A stretch of DNA of 64,000 nucleotides from Insolitispirillum peregrinum (GCF_042665255.1 NZ_JBHTCD010000013.1); one strand, 5' to 3'; counted from the first letter of the stretch, positions 17,353 through 26,775 are shown. A program made the numbers and translations. Notes: a model not told the origin generated them from the sequence alone.

Positions 17353-20300
17353 AACTCGGTCTGTCGGGAACCCTGACCAAAACCTTTCTGCACAGCCCGC
17401 TGACGCCGTTGCTGTTGCTGGCGGCGGTGCTGGTGGGGATCATTGCGCTGATCCAGATCCCGCGCGAAGAAGAACCGCAGATTTCGGTGCCGATGGTGGA
17501 CATCATGGTCAACGCCAACGGCCTGAAGGCTGACGATGCGGTTGAGCTGGTGGCCAAGCCGCTGGAAACGATCATCAAGGGGATTGATGATGTCGAGCAC
17601 ATCTATTCCCAGACGATTGACGATGGTGTGACTGTTACGGCGCGGTTCAAGGTGGGGACCGACAAGGATATTGCCCTGTTGCGCGTCCATGAAACCATCC
17701 GCGCCAACATCCGCCAGATTCCGATCGGCATCCCCGAGCCGCTGATTGTCGGGCGGGGCATCAATGATGTGCCGATTGTGGTGCTGACGCTGGCCCCCGC
17801 TGCGACGGAGGCCGCCCGCTGGGATGACAACGGCCTGCGGGCGGTGGCCAGTGAACTGCTGTCCGAGCTGATCAAGGTCGATGATGTGGGCCTCAGCTTT
17901 CTGGTCGGCGGGCGCAGCGATCAAATCCGTGTGGAGCCTGACCCGGAACGACTGTCGCAGTATGGCGTCACCCTCAACCAGTTGACGGAAAAGATCGAAA
18001 ACGCCAACCGGGCCTTTTCGCTCGGGCAGGTGCGGGATCAGGGCCGGGCGACGCCGCTGATGGTCGGCAACACCCTGCAGGGACCGGCAGACATCGGCAT
18101 GTTGCTGCTGACCACTCAGGATGGTCGCCCGGTTTACGTCAAGGACGTGGCGCGGGTGATCGTCGGGGCGGCCCCGGCGACGCATCGGGCGTGGCAGATG
18201 ACCCGCAGCGGCGACAGCCTGTCGGCGGTTCCGGCAGTGTCGATTGCGCTGGCCAAGCGCAAGGGAGCCAACGCGGTGACGGTGTCCGAAGAGATCCTGT
18301 CGCGGCTGGAGGCGGTCAAGGGGCGGGTGGTGCCGTCGGATGTGACGGTCACGGTGACCCGCAACTATGGCGAAACGGCGCTGGAGAAATCCAACGAGCT
18401 GCTGTTCCATCTGGCGCTGGCGACGGTTTCCATCGTGGTGCTGATCACGCTGGCGATTGGCTGGCGGGCGGGGGTGGTGGTGGCGGTGGTGATCCCGACC
18501 ACCATTCTGCTGACCCTGTTTGCCGCCCATCTGATGGGCTATACCATCAACCGCGTCAGCCTGTTTGCGCTGATTTTCTCGATTGGCATTCTGGTTGATG
18601 ACGCGATTGTGGTGGTGGAAAACATCGCCCGCCACTGGGCGATGCCCGATGATCGCAGCCGTCTGCAAAAGGCCATCGAAGGCGTGGCAGAGGTCGGCAA
18701 TCCGACCATCGTCGCCACCCTGACCATCGTGGCGGCGCTGTTGCCGATGATGTTCGTCTCCGGGCTGATGGGTCCGTACATGAGCCCGATTCCGGCCAAT
18801 GCCTCGGCGGCGATGATCTTTTCGTTCTTTGTGGCGGTGACCATCACTCCGTGGCTGTTGTTCCACATTGCGGGCAAGCACGGCGTCCATGCCGAGGGCG
18901 AAGGCCGGATGGGAGCCTTTTACCGCCGTCTGGCGCAGCCGTTGTTGCAGGGGCGTCGCCGGTCAAAACGGTTTTTGCTGCTGGTAACGGTGGCAACGGT
19001 GGCGGTGTGCGGCCTGTTCTACAGCAAAAGCGTCACCGTCAAGCTGTTGCCGTTCGACAACAAATCGGAATTTCAGGTGATTGCCGACCTGCCGGAAGGC
19101 AGCACGCTGGAAGACACCGACCGGGTGTTGCAGGCCGCAGCGCAACGGCTGGCGGCCTTGCCCGAGTTGCGCGACGTACAGGCCTATGCCGGGACGGCGG
19201 GGCCGTTCAACTTCAACGGGCTGGTGCGGCATTACTATCTGCGCGCCAATCCCGAGACGGGAGACTTGCAGGTCAACCTGCTGCCCAAGGGCGAGCGGTC
19301 GCGCAGCAGCCATGCGATTGCCCTGCAGGCGCGGGCATTGCTGACCGACCTGCCGATGCCCGCCGGAACCTCGTTGAAAGTGGTGGAGGTTCCGCCGGGG
19401 CCACCAGTGCAGGCGACCTTGCTGGCCGAAGTCTATGGCCCGACCCCTGCTGCCCGCCGCGAGGCCGCCCAACAGGTGAAGGCCGCCTTTCAGGCGGTGC
19501 CGTTCGTGGTGGATGTCGATGACTTCGCCGGCCAGAGCACCCGCCGCCTGCGGGTGGCGATTGACCAGCAGGCGCTGGAATTCCATGGCGTCGAGGAACA
19601 GGCGGTCTACGACACCCTGTCGGCCCTGCTGGGCGGGGTGTCGGTCGGCTATTCCCATCGCACCCTGCCGGCGGCGGCGGTTGGCAGTGGTGGCGGGCTG
19701 GACCCGATTGAGATCGCCGTTGCCCTGCCGGAGTCGGACAAGGCCCTGACCGAACGCCTGCTGGCGACGCCGGTTGCCGGGCGCAACGGTGTGGTCGAAC
19801 TGGGCGATGTGGTGACGGTGCTGGCGGAAAGCACCAGCCCGGTGGTCTATCGGCGGGATGGACGCTTTGCCGAAATGATCATGGCCGATCTGGCCGGAGC
19901 CTATGAAGCGCCGATCTATGGCATGTTTGCGGTGGAACAGCAGCTTGCGGATGGTCATACCAGCGTCAGCGTGCCGCTGAAGATTGCCTATCATGGTCAA
20001 CCGGCCGATGAATCCACCCCCACGCTGTTGTGGGATGGCGAATGGGAAATCACCTATGTCACCTTCCGCGACATGGGGGCGGCGTTCGCGGTGGCGATTG
20101 TCGGTATCTACCTGCTGGTGGTGGCACAATTCGGCTCGTTCCGGCTGCCGCTGGTGATTCTGGTGCCGGTGCCGCTGACCCTGATTGGCATCGTGCTGGG
20201 GCACTGGCTGTTTTCCGCCCCCTTTACCGCCACTTCGATGATTGGTTTCATCGCTCTGGCCGGGATCATCGTGCGCAATTCGATTCTGCTGGTCGATTTC

Positions 20301-20549
20301 ATCCGCCATCTGCGCGCCGATGGCACCCGGTCATTGCGGCAGGCGCTGGTCGAGGCCGGGGCGATCCGCTTCAAGCCGATTTTCCTGACCGCCGTGGCGG
20401 CGATGATCGGGGCGGCGTTCATTCTGGCCGATCCGATCTTTCAGGGGTTGGCGATTTCGCTGGTCTTCGGGCTGGCCAGCTCGACCGCCCTGACCCTGCT
20501 GGTGATCCCGGCGCTGTACGTCTGGCTGCGCGATGATGGCAAAGAGTAA
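17349..20549 (+). CDS. RND-family efflux pump permease (AcrB-like)
   Basis: Proton-driven inner-membrane exporter of 1066 residues, the usual length. The first transmembrane helix is followed by IPREEEPQISVP, and the TM4 proton-relay aspartates lie in GILVDDAIVVVEN (about residues 413-425). Two large periplasmic loops and the second set of helices are present to the end. The substrate cannot be read from the sequence. The divergent redox-type ArsR repressor suggests induction by a reactive sulfur or electrophile stress, or by the pump's own substrate. Confidence 0.92.
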   Translation: MKLGLSGTLTKTFLHSPLTPLLLLAAVLVGIIALIQIPREEEPQISVPMVDIMVNANGLKADDAVELVAKPLETIIKGIDDVEHIYSQTIDDGVTVTARFKVGTDKDIALLRVHETIRANIRQIPIGIPEPLIVGRGINDVPIVVLTLAPAATEAARWDDNGLRAVASELLSELIKVDDVGLSFLVGGRSDQIRVEPDPERLSQYGVTLNQLTEKIENANRAFSLGQVRDQGRATPLMVGNTLQGPADIGMLLLTTQDGRPVYVKDVARVIVGAAPATHRAWQMTRSGDSLSAVPAVSIALAKRKGANAVTVSEEILSRLEAVKGRVVPSDVTVTVTRNYGETALEKSNELLFHLALATVSIVVLITLAIGWRAGVVVAVVIPTTILLTLFAAHLMGYTINRVSLFALIFSIGILVDDAIVVVENIARHWAMPDDRSRLQKAIEGVAEVGNPTIVATLTIVAALLPMMFVSGLMGPYMSPIPANASAAMIFSFFVAVTITPWLLFHIAGKHGVHAEGEGRMGAFYRRLAQPLLQGRRRSKRFLLLVTVATVAVCGLFYSKSVTVKLLPFDNKSEFQVIADLPEGSTLEDTDRVLQAAAQRLAALPELRDVQAYAGTAGPFNFNGLVRHYYLRANPETGDLQVNLLPKGERSRSSHAIALQARALLTDLPMPAGTSLKVVEVPPGPPVQATLLAEVYGPTPAARREAAQQVKAAFQAVPFVVDVDDFAGQSTRRLRVAIDQQALEFHGVEEQAVYDTLSALLGGVSVGYSHRTLPAAAVGSGGGLDPIEIAVALPESDKALTERLLATPVAGRNGVVELGDVVTVLAESTSPVVYRRDGRFAEMIMADLAGAYEAPIYGMFAVEQQLADGHTSVSVPLKIAYHGQPADESTPTLLWDGEWEITYVTFRDMGAAFAVAIVGIYLLVVAQFGSFRLPLVILVPVPLTLIGIVLGHWLFSAPFTATSMIGFIALAGIIVRNSILLVDFIRHLRADGTRSLRQALVEAGAIRFKPIFLTAVAAMIGAAFILADPIFQGLAISLVFGLASSTALTLLVIPALYVWLRDDGKE

Positions 20550-20630
20550 GGCGGGCGGGAAAACCGTGGCGCTCACAGCACCGATGCGGTACCGTGCGCC
20601 GGTCTGTGACCTGCATATGGATCAAGCCCG

Positions 20631-22178
20631 ATGAGCGCCCCTTCTGCCTCGCTGCAAGACGCGATTTTCGCCTTCCTGGCCCAGCCCTCCACCTATGGCG
20701 ACGTTGCGTCGGTCGAGCGGCTGGACACCCACATTTCGACCGTCTTTCTGGCCGGGGATCAGGTGGTGAAGGTCAAAAAGGCGGTGACCCTGCCGTTCCT
20801 CGACTTTGCGCCGCTGTCTGCGCGTGAGGCGGCCTGCCGCAAGGAGGTCGAGCTGAACCGCCGCACTGCTCCCGACCTGTATCTGGGGGTGGAACCGATC
20901 ACCCGGCAGGCCGATGGCAGCTTTGCCCTGGGCGGTGGTGACGGCGAGGTGGTGGACTGGGCGATCCGCATGCAGCGCTTTGATCAGGACGGCCTGCTGA
21001 ACAAGGTCGCCGGTCGTGGCGAACTGACCCGTGGCTTGATGCTTGATCTGGCCGAGGGCATCGCCGCCTTCCACGCCGAGGCCGAGCAGCGGACCGACTT
21101 CGGCGGGGCCGGTGCCCTGCGAGCGACCATCGACGGCAACGAAGCCTCGTTCAGCCGCTTTTATGGTTCGGTGTTCGACCCGGCGCGGGTGTCGGCGCTG
21201 ATGGAAGCCTCGCGCCAGCAGGTCGCCGCCCATGCCCGGCTGCTGGATCAGCGGCAGGCGCGCGGGATGGTGCGCCAGTGCCATGGCGACATGCATCTGG
21301 GCAACATCTGCCTGATCGACGGTACGCCGATGCTGTTTGACTGCATCGAGTTCAACGACCATTTCGCCATCATTGACGTGTTCTATGATGTGGCGTTCCT
21401 GCTGATGGATCTGGACGCCAACGGCTATCGTGCCGAAGCCAGCATCCTGCTGAACGTCTATCTCGATCTGACCGGCGATTACGAGGCGCTGGCGGTGTTG
21501 CCGGTGATGCTGTCGATGCGGGCGCAGATTCGCTCGCACGTCAGCGCCGCCATTGCCGAGCATGTCCCCGATCCGGCCCCGCTGCACGACGCCGCACGCG
21601 ACTATCTGGCGCTGGCTGAACGCTATCTGGCGATGGTGCCTGCGACCCTGACCGCCGTCGGTGGCCTGTCCGGTTCGGGCAAGAGCCGTTGCGCGCGCGG
21701 GCTGGCACCGCTGTTCTCGCATGGCGTCGGCGCGGTGGTTCTGCGCTCCGATGTTCTGCGCAAGCAACTGGCCGGGGTCAAGCCGACCGAGCGTCTGCCC
21801 GCCGATGCCTATGGCCCGGGCCGGTCGGAAGAGGTCTATCGTCGTCTGGCGGCGCTGGCCGGTGCGGTGCTGTCGATCGGGCAGCCGGTGATTGCCGATG
21901 CGGTGTTTGCCCGCCAGGCCGAGCGGGAGGCCATCGAGGCCATCGCGCAGCAGGTTGGCGTGGCCTTTACCGGCCTGTGGCTGAGTGCCGACCCGACGGT
22001 GGCCGCCGAGCGCATTGCCAGCCGCAGCCGCAATGCGTCGGATGCGACGCCAGAGGTGTTGCAGGCGCAGTTGGACTATGATCTGGGCGTGCTCAACTGG
22101 ACACAGCTTGACAGTTCCGGCCCAAAAAGAGACACCGATGCCGCTGCCCGTGCGGCGCTGGCCGACTGGATCCGCTAA
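20631..22178 (+). CDS. fused aminoglycoside-phosphotransferase-like / P-loop kinase protein
   Basis: A 515-residue two-domain protein. Residues 1-330 have the fold of aminoglycoside/choline kinases, with the catalytic CHGDMHLGN (about 222-230) and the metal-binding IEFNDHFAIIDVFYD following it. Residues about 340-515 form an AAA/zeta-toxin-like P-loop kinase with Walker A GGLSGSGKS. The fusion is widespread in proteobacteria but its substrate is unknown. ATG 20631 directly follows a cccgatgag junction without a strong ribosome-binding site. The gene lies 81 bp after the RND pump and is probably independent of it. Confidence 0.85.
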   Translation: MSAPSASLQDAIFAFLAQPSTYGDVASVERLDTHISTVFLAGDQVVKVKKAVTLPFLDFAPLSAREAACRKEVELNRRTAPDLYLGVEPITRQADGSFALGGGDGEVVDWAIRMQRFDQDGLLNKVAGRGELTRGLMLDLAEGIAAFHAEAEQRTDFGGAGALRATIDGNEASFSRFYGSVFDPARVSALMEASRQQVAAHARLLDQRQARGMVRQCHGDMHLGNICLIDGTPMLFDCIEFNDHFAIIDVFYDVAFLLMDLDANGYRAEASILLNVYLDLTGDYEALAVLPVMLSMRAQIRSHVSAAIAEHVPDPAPLHDAARDYLALAERYLAMVPATLTAVGGLSGSGKSRCARGLAPLFSHGVGAVVLRSDVLRKQLAGVKPTERLPADAYGPGRSEEVYRRLAALAGAVLSIGQPVIADAVFARQAEREAIEAIAQQVGVAFTGLWLSADPTVAAERIASRSRNASDATPEVLQAQLDYDLGVLNWTQLDSSGPKRDTDAAARAALADWIR

Positions 22179-22283
22179 GGGGCCGTTGGTTGCCCCCGTG
22201 CGGTGAACTCGTTTTATTCGCAAATCTGTCGTGGCAGGATGAAAATGCCTGTCACGTCTTTGCTCCAGACAAATGGACTGACC

Positions 22284-22772
22284 ATGACTTCCTGCTCTTG
22301 CGGCTCGTCCCGCCCTTACGCCGAGTGCTGTGAACCGTTCATCTCGGGTGCCGCCAAGCCGGAAACCGCCGAACAGCTGATGCGCTCGCGCTATACCGCC
22401 TTTGCCGTGCAGTCGGTCGACTATCTGCAACAGACCCTGACCCCGGACACCCAGGGTGACTTCGACCGTGGCCACGTCAGTGAATGGGCCGCCAACAGTG
22501 AATGGCTGGGCCTGAACGTGCTGAGCACCGAAGCCGGTGGCGCTGACGATGAAGAAGGCTGGGTGGAATTCGTCGCCCGCTTCAAGCTGGGTGCCCAGAC
22601 CCACACCCACCACGAAACCGGCCATTTCCGCAAGCTGGATGGTCAGTGGTACTATGCAGACGGCATTTCCGGCCCGCGCACCGTGCGCAAGGGCCCGAAG
22701 ATTGGCCGTAACGACCCCTGCACCTGCGGATCGGGCAAGAAGTACAAGAAGTGCTGCGGCGCTGCTGCCTGA
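22284..22772 (+). CDS. YchJ-family protein with two SEC-C motifs
   Basis: Protein of 162 residues with zinc-binding SEC-C motifs at both ends: CSCGSSRPYAECC at residues 4-16 and DPCTCGSGKKYKKCCG near the C-terminus. An NTF2-like fold lies between them. The function is unknown; SEC-C motifs bind zinc and often contact ribosomes or partner proteins. The ATG at 22284 places the first motif right at the N-terminus as in YchJ; the upstream in-frame starts at 22203, 22239 and 22245 add residues without family support. It is followed by a strong terminator. Confidence 0.88.
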   Translation: MTSCSCGSSRPYAECCEPFISGAAKPETAEQLMRSRYTAFAVQSVDYLQQTLTPDTQGDFDRGHVSEWAANSEWLGLNVLSTEAGGADDEEGWVEFVARFKLGAQTHTHHETGHFRKLDGQWYYADGISGPRTVRKGPKIGRNDPCTCGSGKKYKKCCGAAA

Positions 22773-22800
22773 TTCCTGAGACTCTGATACTGCAACAGGA

Positions 22801-22838
22801 ACAGCCCCGTGATCGTCGGTGATCACGAGGCTGTTTTT
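22801..22838 (+). terminator. intrinsic terminator of the YchJ-type gene
   Basis: A 14-bp stem with one mismatch (22801-22814 with 22821-22834) and a 6-nt loop is followed by tttttc. It begins 28 bp after the stop codon. Confidence 0.85.
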
Positions 22839-22938
22839 CTGTCGTCCGGGCAATGGGGTGTGAGCGTGGCCCACAGGCCCGGTCTTGCGCGCTATCACTG
22901 CGACAGATCACAGTACACAACACAAAGGAAACAAGGAC

Positions 22939-23114
22939 GTGGAGCGCTGCTCCACGCCTCGCTGGGGCCAGTCGGCACCAGACCCCGTTCCTTTGATCAT
23001 AAAAGAAAAAACGGGGGTTCGGGGCCTCAGGCCCCGAGCAGTTCCAGGCGGCAGCCTGCACTGATTGAACCAACTGTCGTGTCCTGTGGCGTCAGATTGA
23101 ACGCACGCTGGTCT
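22939..23114. repeat. palindromic repeat (family B) plus RIME-like half module
   Basis: gtggagc/gctccac (22939-22955) and the ggggcct/aggcccc type palindrome (23021-23036) repeat the pattern seen near 1060-1098 and 28076-28122. At the right end gcacgctggtct (23103-23114) is a half copy of RIME-like module B. It merges with the stop codon of the SPOR lipoprotein gene. No gene is seen between 22839 and 23112. Confidence 0.65.
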
Positions 23115-24027
23115 ACTGCGCCAACGGCATAACGACGCAGTATTTGTGCTGTTTGCGCATCTGGGTGCACTGGGCATACATGTCGGCCTGACTGAGGCCG
23201 ACGGCATACAGGCGGACGAAGTCTTCCTTGGCCCCCTTCAGCGTCAGCTTGACCGGCACATAGCGCGGCGTCAGCGCGGCAAGGGCCGGGACTTCCTTTT
23301 TCAGCTCGGTCCAGCCTTCGCGGGCCATGCCTTCGCCCCGATACGATGCCAGATGCATCCCCAGCTTGCTGTCGGGGGTCGCGGTGGCCTTTTGGCCTTC
23401 GAGCGCGTCCTTGCCGACGTTGTTGTCTTTATTGGCGGACTCGGTGGGGGCCGGGGCTGTTGCTGCCATGGCGATGGGGGTGGTGACCGGCACGGTCATC
23501 GGGGTCGCCGCTGCCGCCGGGATCAGGGAAACCAGAGTGCCATGGTGTTCGGCCAGCAGGACGCCCTTTGGCAGGGCAATAAAGGTGGCAAAGGGAACGG
23601 TGCCACAGCCGACGGACACGACCGTAACGCGCTCGTCCTGTCCAGCCATCGGCTGGCGGGTCTGGACGGCCTCGCCAAAGGTGATGGCGCGCATCACATA
23701 GGACGGAGTCTCGCAAATGCGACCGGCAACGTCTTCGGCCCGGGTATCATCCAGCAGAACCGGGCGGCCGACCAATGCCTTGCGATCATCGGCAGACAGG
23801 CTGACCTGACCCGACGGATGCACATCGGAAACCACCCAGCGGCCACTCAGGGGACCAGCAACGCCGGTTGCCGTTCCATGCGGACCTGTGGCGGTGGTCT
23901 GTGGTGGTTCCGATGCGGCGCAGGCGGTCAGGGCGACGGCCAGAGCACAGGGGGCCAGCAGGCGCGACAGCAAAGGGCGGGTAAGGGACGGGCGGCGGTC
24001 GGGCGCCACTGGTGCATTCGGACTCAT
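23113..24027 (-). CDS. SPOR-domain lipoprotein
   Basis: Predicted envelope lipoprotein of 304 residues. The N-terminus has a basic region, a hydrophobic stretch LLAPCALAVALTA and the lipobox LTAC. The last 80 residues (from GMHLASYRGE to YCVVMPLAQ) have the pattern of a SPOR domain, which binds glycan strands lacking stem peptides, as at division sites. The middle is low-complexity and alanine/threonine-rich. ATG 24027 has AGGAGG only 2 nt upstream; the longer frame to 24852 runs through repeats and the carbonic anhydrase gene and was rejected. The stop codon lies in the edge of a dispersed repeat. Confidence 0.75.
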   Translation of the reverse strand: MSPNAPVAPDRRPSLTRPLLSRLLAPCALAVALTACAASEPPQTTATGPHGTATGVAGPLSGRWVVSDVHPSGQVSLSADDRKALVGRPVLLDDTRAEDVAGRICETPSYVMRAITFGEAVQTRQPMAGQDERVTVVSVGCGTVPFATFIALPKGVLLAEHHGTLVSLIPAAAATPMTVPVTTPIAMAATAPAPTESANKDNNVGKDALEGQKATATPDSKLGMHLASYRGEGMAREGWTELKKEVPALAALTPRYVPVKLTLKGAKEDFVRLYAVGLSQADMYAQCTQMRKQHKYCVVMPLAQ

Positions 24028-24200
24028 GGCCTCCTGGCTCCTTTTCTGATCGACGCAAGAACGGGCTGGAAAAATCCTGAAAACCATCCCGCCACCCCCG
24101 ATCAGCGCAATCAGGGATGGCGGGACGGAAACTGTTGTGCAGAGTAAGGTGTTTTTGCCGGGCGAGTGAACGGCTTTTCGTGTCTCCCGGCAAATTTTCC

Positions 24201-24361
24201 AAACCCCGAGCATGCCCTGTGCCTCGATGGTCACTGAACATGCTCGGGGTTTGAGTCTGTTCAAGCGCAAATGCGTCGTCGCAGATGTACCATCTGCTCG
24301 GGATTTGAGTCTGTTCAAGCGCAAATGCGTCGTCGCAGATGCACCATCTGCTCGGGATTTG
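24201..24361. repeat. inverted repeat and two 54-bp tandem repeats
   Basis: A perfect 14-bp inverted repeat (aaaccccgagcatg at 24201-24214 with 24239-24252) leads into two tandem 54-bp units (24241-24294 and 24295-24348) and a 13-nt start of a third. The two units differ at two positions. They lie between the SPOR gene and the 3' end of the carbonic anhydrase gene. The remaining gap from 24028 to 24200 holds no gene. Confidence 0.9.
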
Positions 24362-24371
24362 CTGTACCAGA

Positions 24372-25142
24372 TCAGAAATAATCCACCAGCAGCTTGCGCC
24401 GGTTCAGCGACTGCACCGGGCGGGCGTTCATCGGGAACAGGGTGGCAAAGGCCTTCAGCTGTTCGGGCGAGGCTTCGATGGCGTCCTGATAGACGATCCA
24501 CGACACGATTTCCGAACAGGGCGGGGTGGTCAGCGAACCGGCATAGCGCCAGGTGACTTCGCGGGCGGGCAGGAAGGCCGCCGGATTGATGACGTCGGCG
24601 GTGGTGACCTTGTCTCCGGCCTTGGCGGGCATGACCGACCAGATCGGCGCCAGAGTCGCATTGGTAGCACCAGGCTGGAAAAAGACACCGATTACCGCCA
24701 GTTGGCCAGCGGCTGACTTGTGGACAAAGTGGACTTCCATCTCGCGGCTCATGCCGCTGACGGTGTGCTCCGAGGGGTGGTGAAAGTGGAACTGCACCAG
24801 CTGGTATTCGGTGCCATCGACCACCAGACTGCCGCCGTTGGCGATGTTGCACTGGATGGTATGGCCGTTGTTGACCACCTCCATGGTGGTGGCGCGCCAG
24901 CGGATGTCGAGGTCGCCGACCATCGCCGGAATGGCGCCGTTCAGATCAACCGGCGACTGTTCCTTGCCGATGGAACAGGCTCCATAGGCCGGATCGAGGC
25001 TGCCCCAATCGCCGGGACCGCCATGGCCTTCATAGCTCCAGTGCGGCGCATCCGCCGCCTGAGTCACACTGCTGCCGATACCAGCGCACACCGGGCAAGC
25101 CACGGTTGCCGCAATGCCACGCAAAAAAGTCCGCCGTTCCAT
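24372..25142 (-). CDS. alpha-class carbonic anhydrase, Tat-exported
   Basis: Periplasmic zinc enzyme interconverting CO2 and bicarbonate, 256 residues. It starts with a twin-arginine type signal (MERRTFLRGIAATVA). The three zinc-binding histidines are in FHFHHPSEH (the first two) and EVHFVHK (the third), and SLTTPPCSE is the substrate-pocket motif. The start ATG 25142 has GGGGAG upstream; the frame to 25205 is an unsupported extension. Two cysteines in the mature part (GACSIG and PPCSE) could form the disulfide known in this class. Confidence 0.93.
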   Translation of the reverse strand: MERRTFLRGIAATVACPVCAGIGSSVTQAADAPHWSYEGHGGPGDWGSLDPAYGACSIGKEQSPVDLNGAIPAMVGDLDIRWRATTMEVVNNGHTIQCNIANGGSLVVDGTEYQLVQFHFHHPSEHTVSGMSREMEVHFVHKSAAGQLAVIGVFFQPGATNATLAPIWSVMPAKAGDKVTTADVINPAAFLPAREVTWRYAGSLTTPPCSEIVSWIVYQDAIEASPEQLKAFATLFPMNARPVQSLNRRKLLVDYF

Positions 25143-25228
25143 CCCGTTATCTCCCCTGTACGTTCTTGGATTGGACGGGATAATCATGCCGCAAAAAGAC
25201 CACACGCGCCATGGTGAGTTGGAACGTC

Positions 25229-26596
25229 TTATACAATTCCATCCGAATGACGGGGGGCGGCGGCCAGCAGGGCATTCAGGGCATTATCCACATCGTCCCC
25301 GGTCGTATGACAGGATGACAGGCTTATTCTAATGGCCTCTTTTCCTTGCCAATGGGTGGGGCCGACCCAGCACCGGCCGTCCTGACAGATACGGGCGGTG
25401 ACAGCCTGCACATTTCCATCGGGAGGAATGGCACAAATCTGGTTCAGCACCACATCGTTCAGAACCTGCCAGCCGGCCTGCTGCAAACAGGTGGCGATTT
25501 GCAGGGTCTGGCTGTGCATGGTTTCAATCATGGCGGCAATGCCATCCTGCCCCAGAGCCTTGATCAAGGCCCACCAGTCGGCGCCGCGCATCCGGCGTGA
25601 CAGGCCGGGGGTGGTGTCATAGGGCTCGCGTTCCCCGCTGTCCAGCAGATAGGGGGCGCGAATGCTCATAGCTTGTGTCAGGGCGGCGGCGTCGCGCACG
25701 ATGGCGACTGCATTGTCATAGGGCAGATTCAGGCTTTTGTGGCCGTCGGTGGCCCAACTGTCGGCCTCGGTCACCCCTGCCAGCAACGGGCGCAGGCGAG
25801 GCGAGGCCAGAGCCCACAGGCCGATGGCACCATCAACGTGGACCCAGGCTCCGGCGGCGCGGGCTTTGGCGCAGACCTCGGCCACCGGATCAATGGCACC
25901 GGAATTGATGTTGCCCGCCTGCACACAGACGATGGTGCGCTCATCCAGCGGCGGCAGCGCGTCCACCCGCAGGCGGCCTTGCGCATCAGTGGGAACTTCG
26001 TGCAGCTGGTTGCGCCCCAGTCCGAGCAGCCCGAGGGCCTTGCGGATGGTCGGGTGGATTTCGGCGCTGGCTACCACCCGCAGGCGGGGGGCGTCATAAA
26101 GTCCGTCAGCGTCCACATCCCAGCCCGCCCGCTGCAACAAGGCCCGGCGGGCGGCGGTCAGGGCGGTGAAGCTTGCCATCCCCGCCCCGGTGACAAAGGC
26201 GGTGGCGCAACTGGCAGGCAGGCCCAGCAAATCGAGCACCCAGCGCGAGGCGACATCTTCCAGCTTGGCCCCGATCGGTGACAGGATGCGGGGGCCGACA
26301 TTCTGGTCCCATGCCAGCGTCAGGCAATGGGCGGCCAGTGGCACCGGGTGAGCGCCGCCGATCACAAAGCCGAAAAAGCGTCCGTCATTGGTGGCCATGG
26401 TGGCCGGGCTGCCCAGCCGGTCGAGGGTTGCCAGAATGGCGCTGCCGTCGCTGCCGTGTTGTGGGAGCGGCTCGTCAAAGGCCGCGAGGGCTGCCATTGC
26501 CTGCGCTGTCGGAGCCACCGGGCGATCGGAAACGCCATCGAGGTAGGCGGCTGCCCGGGCGGCGGCATCCTGAAACAGGGCGGCATCATGGGCCAT
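25229..26596 (-). CDS. PLP-dependent decarboxylase-family protein
   Basis: A 455-residue fold-type I pyridoxal-phosphate enzyme related to group II amino-acid decarboxylases. The cofactor lysine is in SWATDGHKSLNLPYDNA; the aspartate and neighbouring histidine of the cofactor site are in WVHVDGAIGLWA; TAFVTGAGMASFTAL forms the phosphate-binding turn. The amino acid substrate is not evident. ATG 26596 has AGAGGA upstream, and the 24-residue extension to 26668 lies in a terminator hairpin. It lies downstream of a di-haem peroxidase gene but behind a strong hairpin, so it is probably transcribed separately. Confidence 0.85.
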   Translation of the reverse strand: MAHDAALFQDAAARAAAYLDGVSDRPVAPTAQAMAALAAFDEPLPQHGSDGSAILATLDRLGSPATMATNDGRFFGFVIGGAHPVPLAAHCLTLAWDQNVGPRILSPIGAKLEDVASRWVLDLLGLPASCATAFVTGAGMASFTALTAARRALLQRAGWDVDADGLYDAPRLRVVASAEIHPTIRKALGLLGLGRNQLHEVPTDAQGRLRVDALPPLDERTIVCVQAGNINSGAIDPVAEVCAKARAAGAWVHVDGAIGLWALASPRLRPLLAGVTEADSWATDGHKSLNLPYDNAVAIVRDAAALTQAMSIRAPYLLDSGEREPYDTTPGLSRRMRGADWWALIKALGQDGIAAMIETMHSQTLQIATCLQQAGWQVLNDVVLNQICAIPPDGNVQAVTARICQDGRCWVGPTHWQGKEAIRISLSSCHTTGDDVDNALNALLAAAPRHSDGIV

Positions 26597-26652
26597 GGTG
26601 CGGGTCCTCTGCGGGGTGATCAGGGACCGGCACCATAAGTGGAGAACAGTCA

Positions 26653-26696
26653 ACAGAACAAGGCCCAACTGCCAGTCGGCAGGGGCCTTGTTCTGT
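26653..26696 (-). terminator. long perfect hairpin after the peroxidase gene
   Basis: A 14-bp perfect outer stem (acagaacaaggccc, 26653-26666, with 26683-26696) encloses a second 5-bp stem (ctgcc/ggcag), giving a nearly unbroken hairpin of 44 nt. It lies beyond the 3' end of the minus-strand peroxidase gene and just upstream of the PLP gene start. Confidence 0.7.
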
Positions 26697-26711
26697 CCGG
26701 TTGGACGCTTG

Positions 26712-26775
26712 GAGCATTTTCAAGTTGACCGTCTACGGTCAACGGCTCGGAAAATGCGGCACTGAAAACGCTCTA
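26712..26775 (+). repeat. dispersed repeat, family C
   Basis: The unit gagcattttcaagttgacc, ending gaaaacgctcta, contains a ttgacc/ggtcaa dyad. A diverged inverted copy is at 63637-63730, beside the IS5-like element. The repeat end supplies the TAG stop of the peroxidase gene. Confidence 0.75.

Noticed and set aside
20622..22898. 758-codon minus-strand open frame
   Set aside because: It is antisense to the kinase fusion and YchJ-type genes, has the Arg/His/Gly-rich composition of a high-GC shadow frame and no domain; the plus-strand genes have clear motifs.
24241..24361. CRISPR array
   Set aside because: The units are directly adjacent without unique spacers, only two copies exist, and no cas genes are present.
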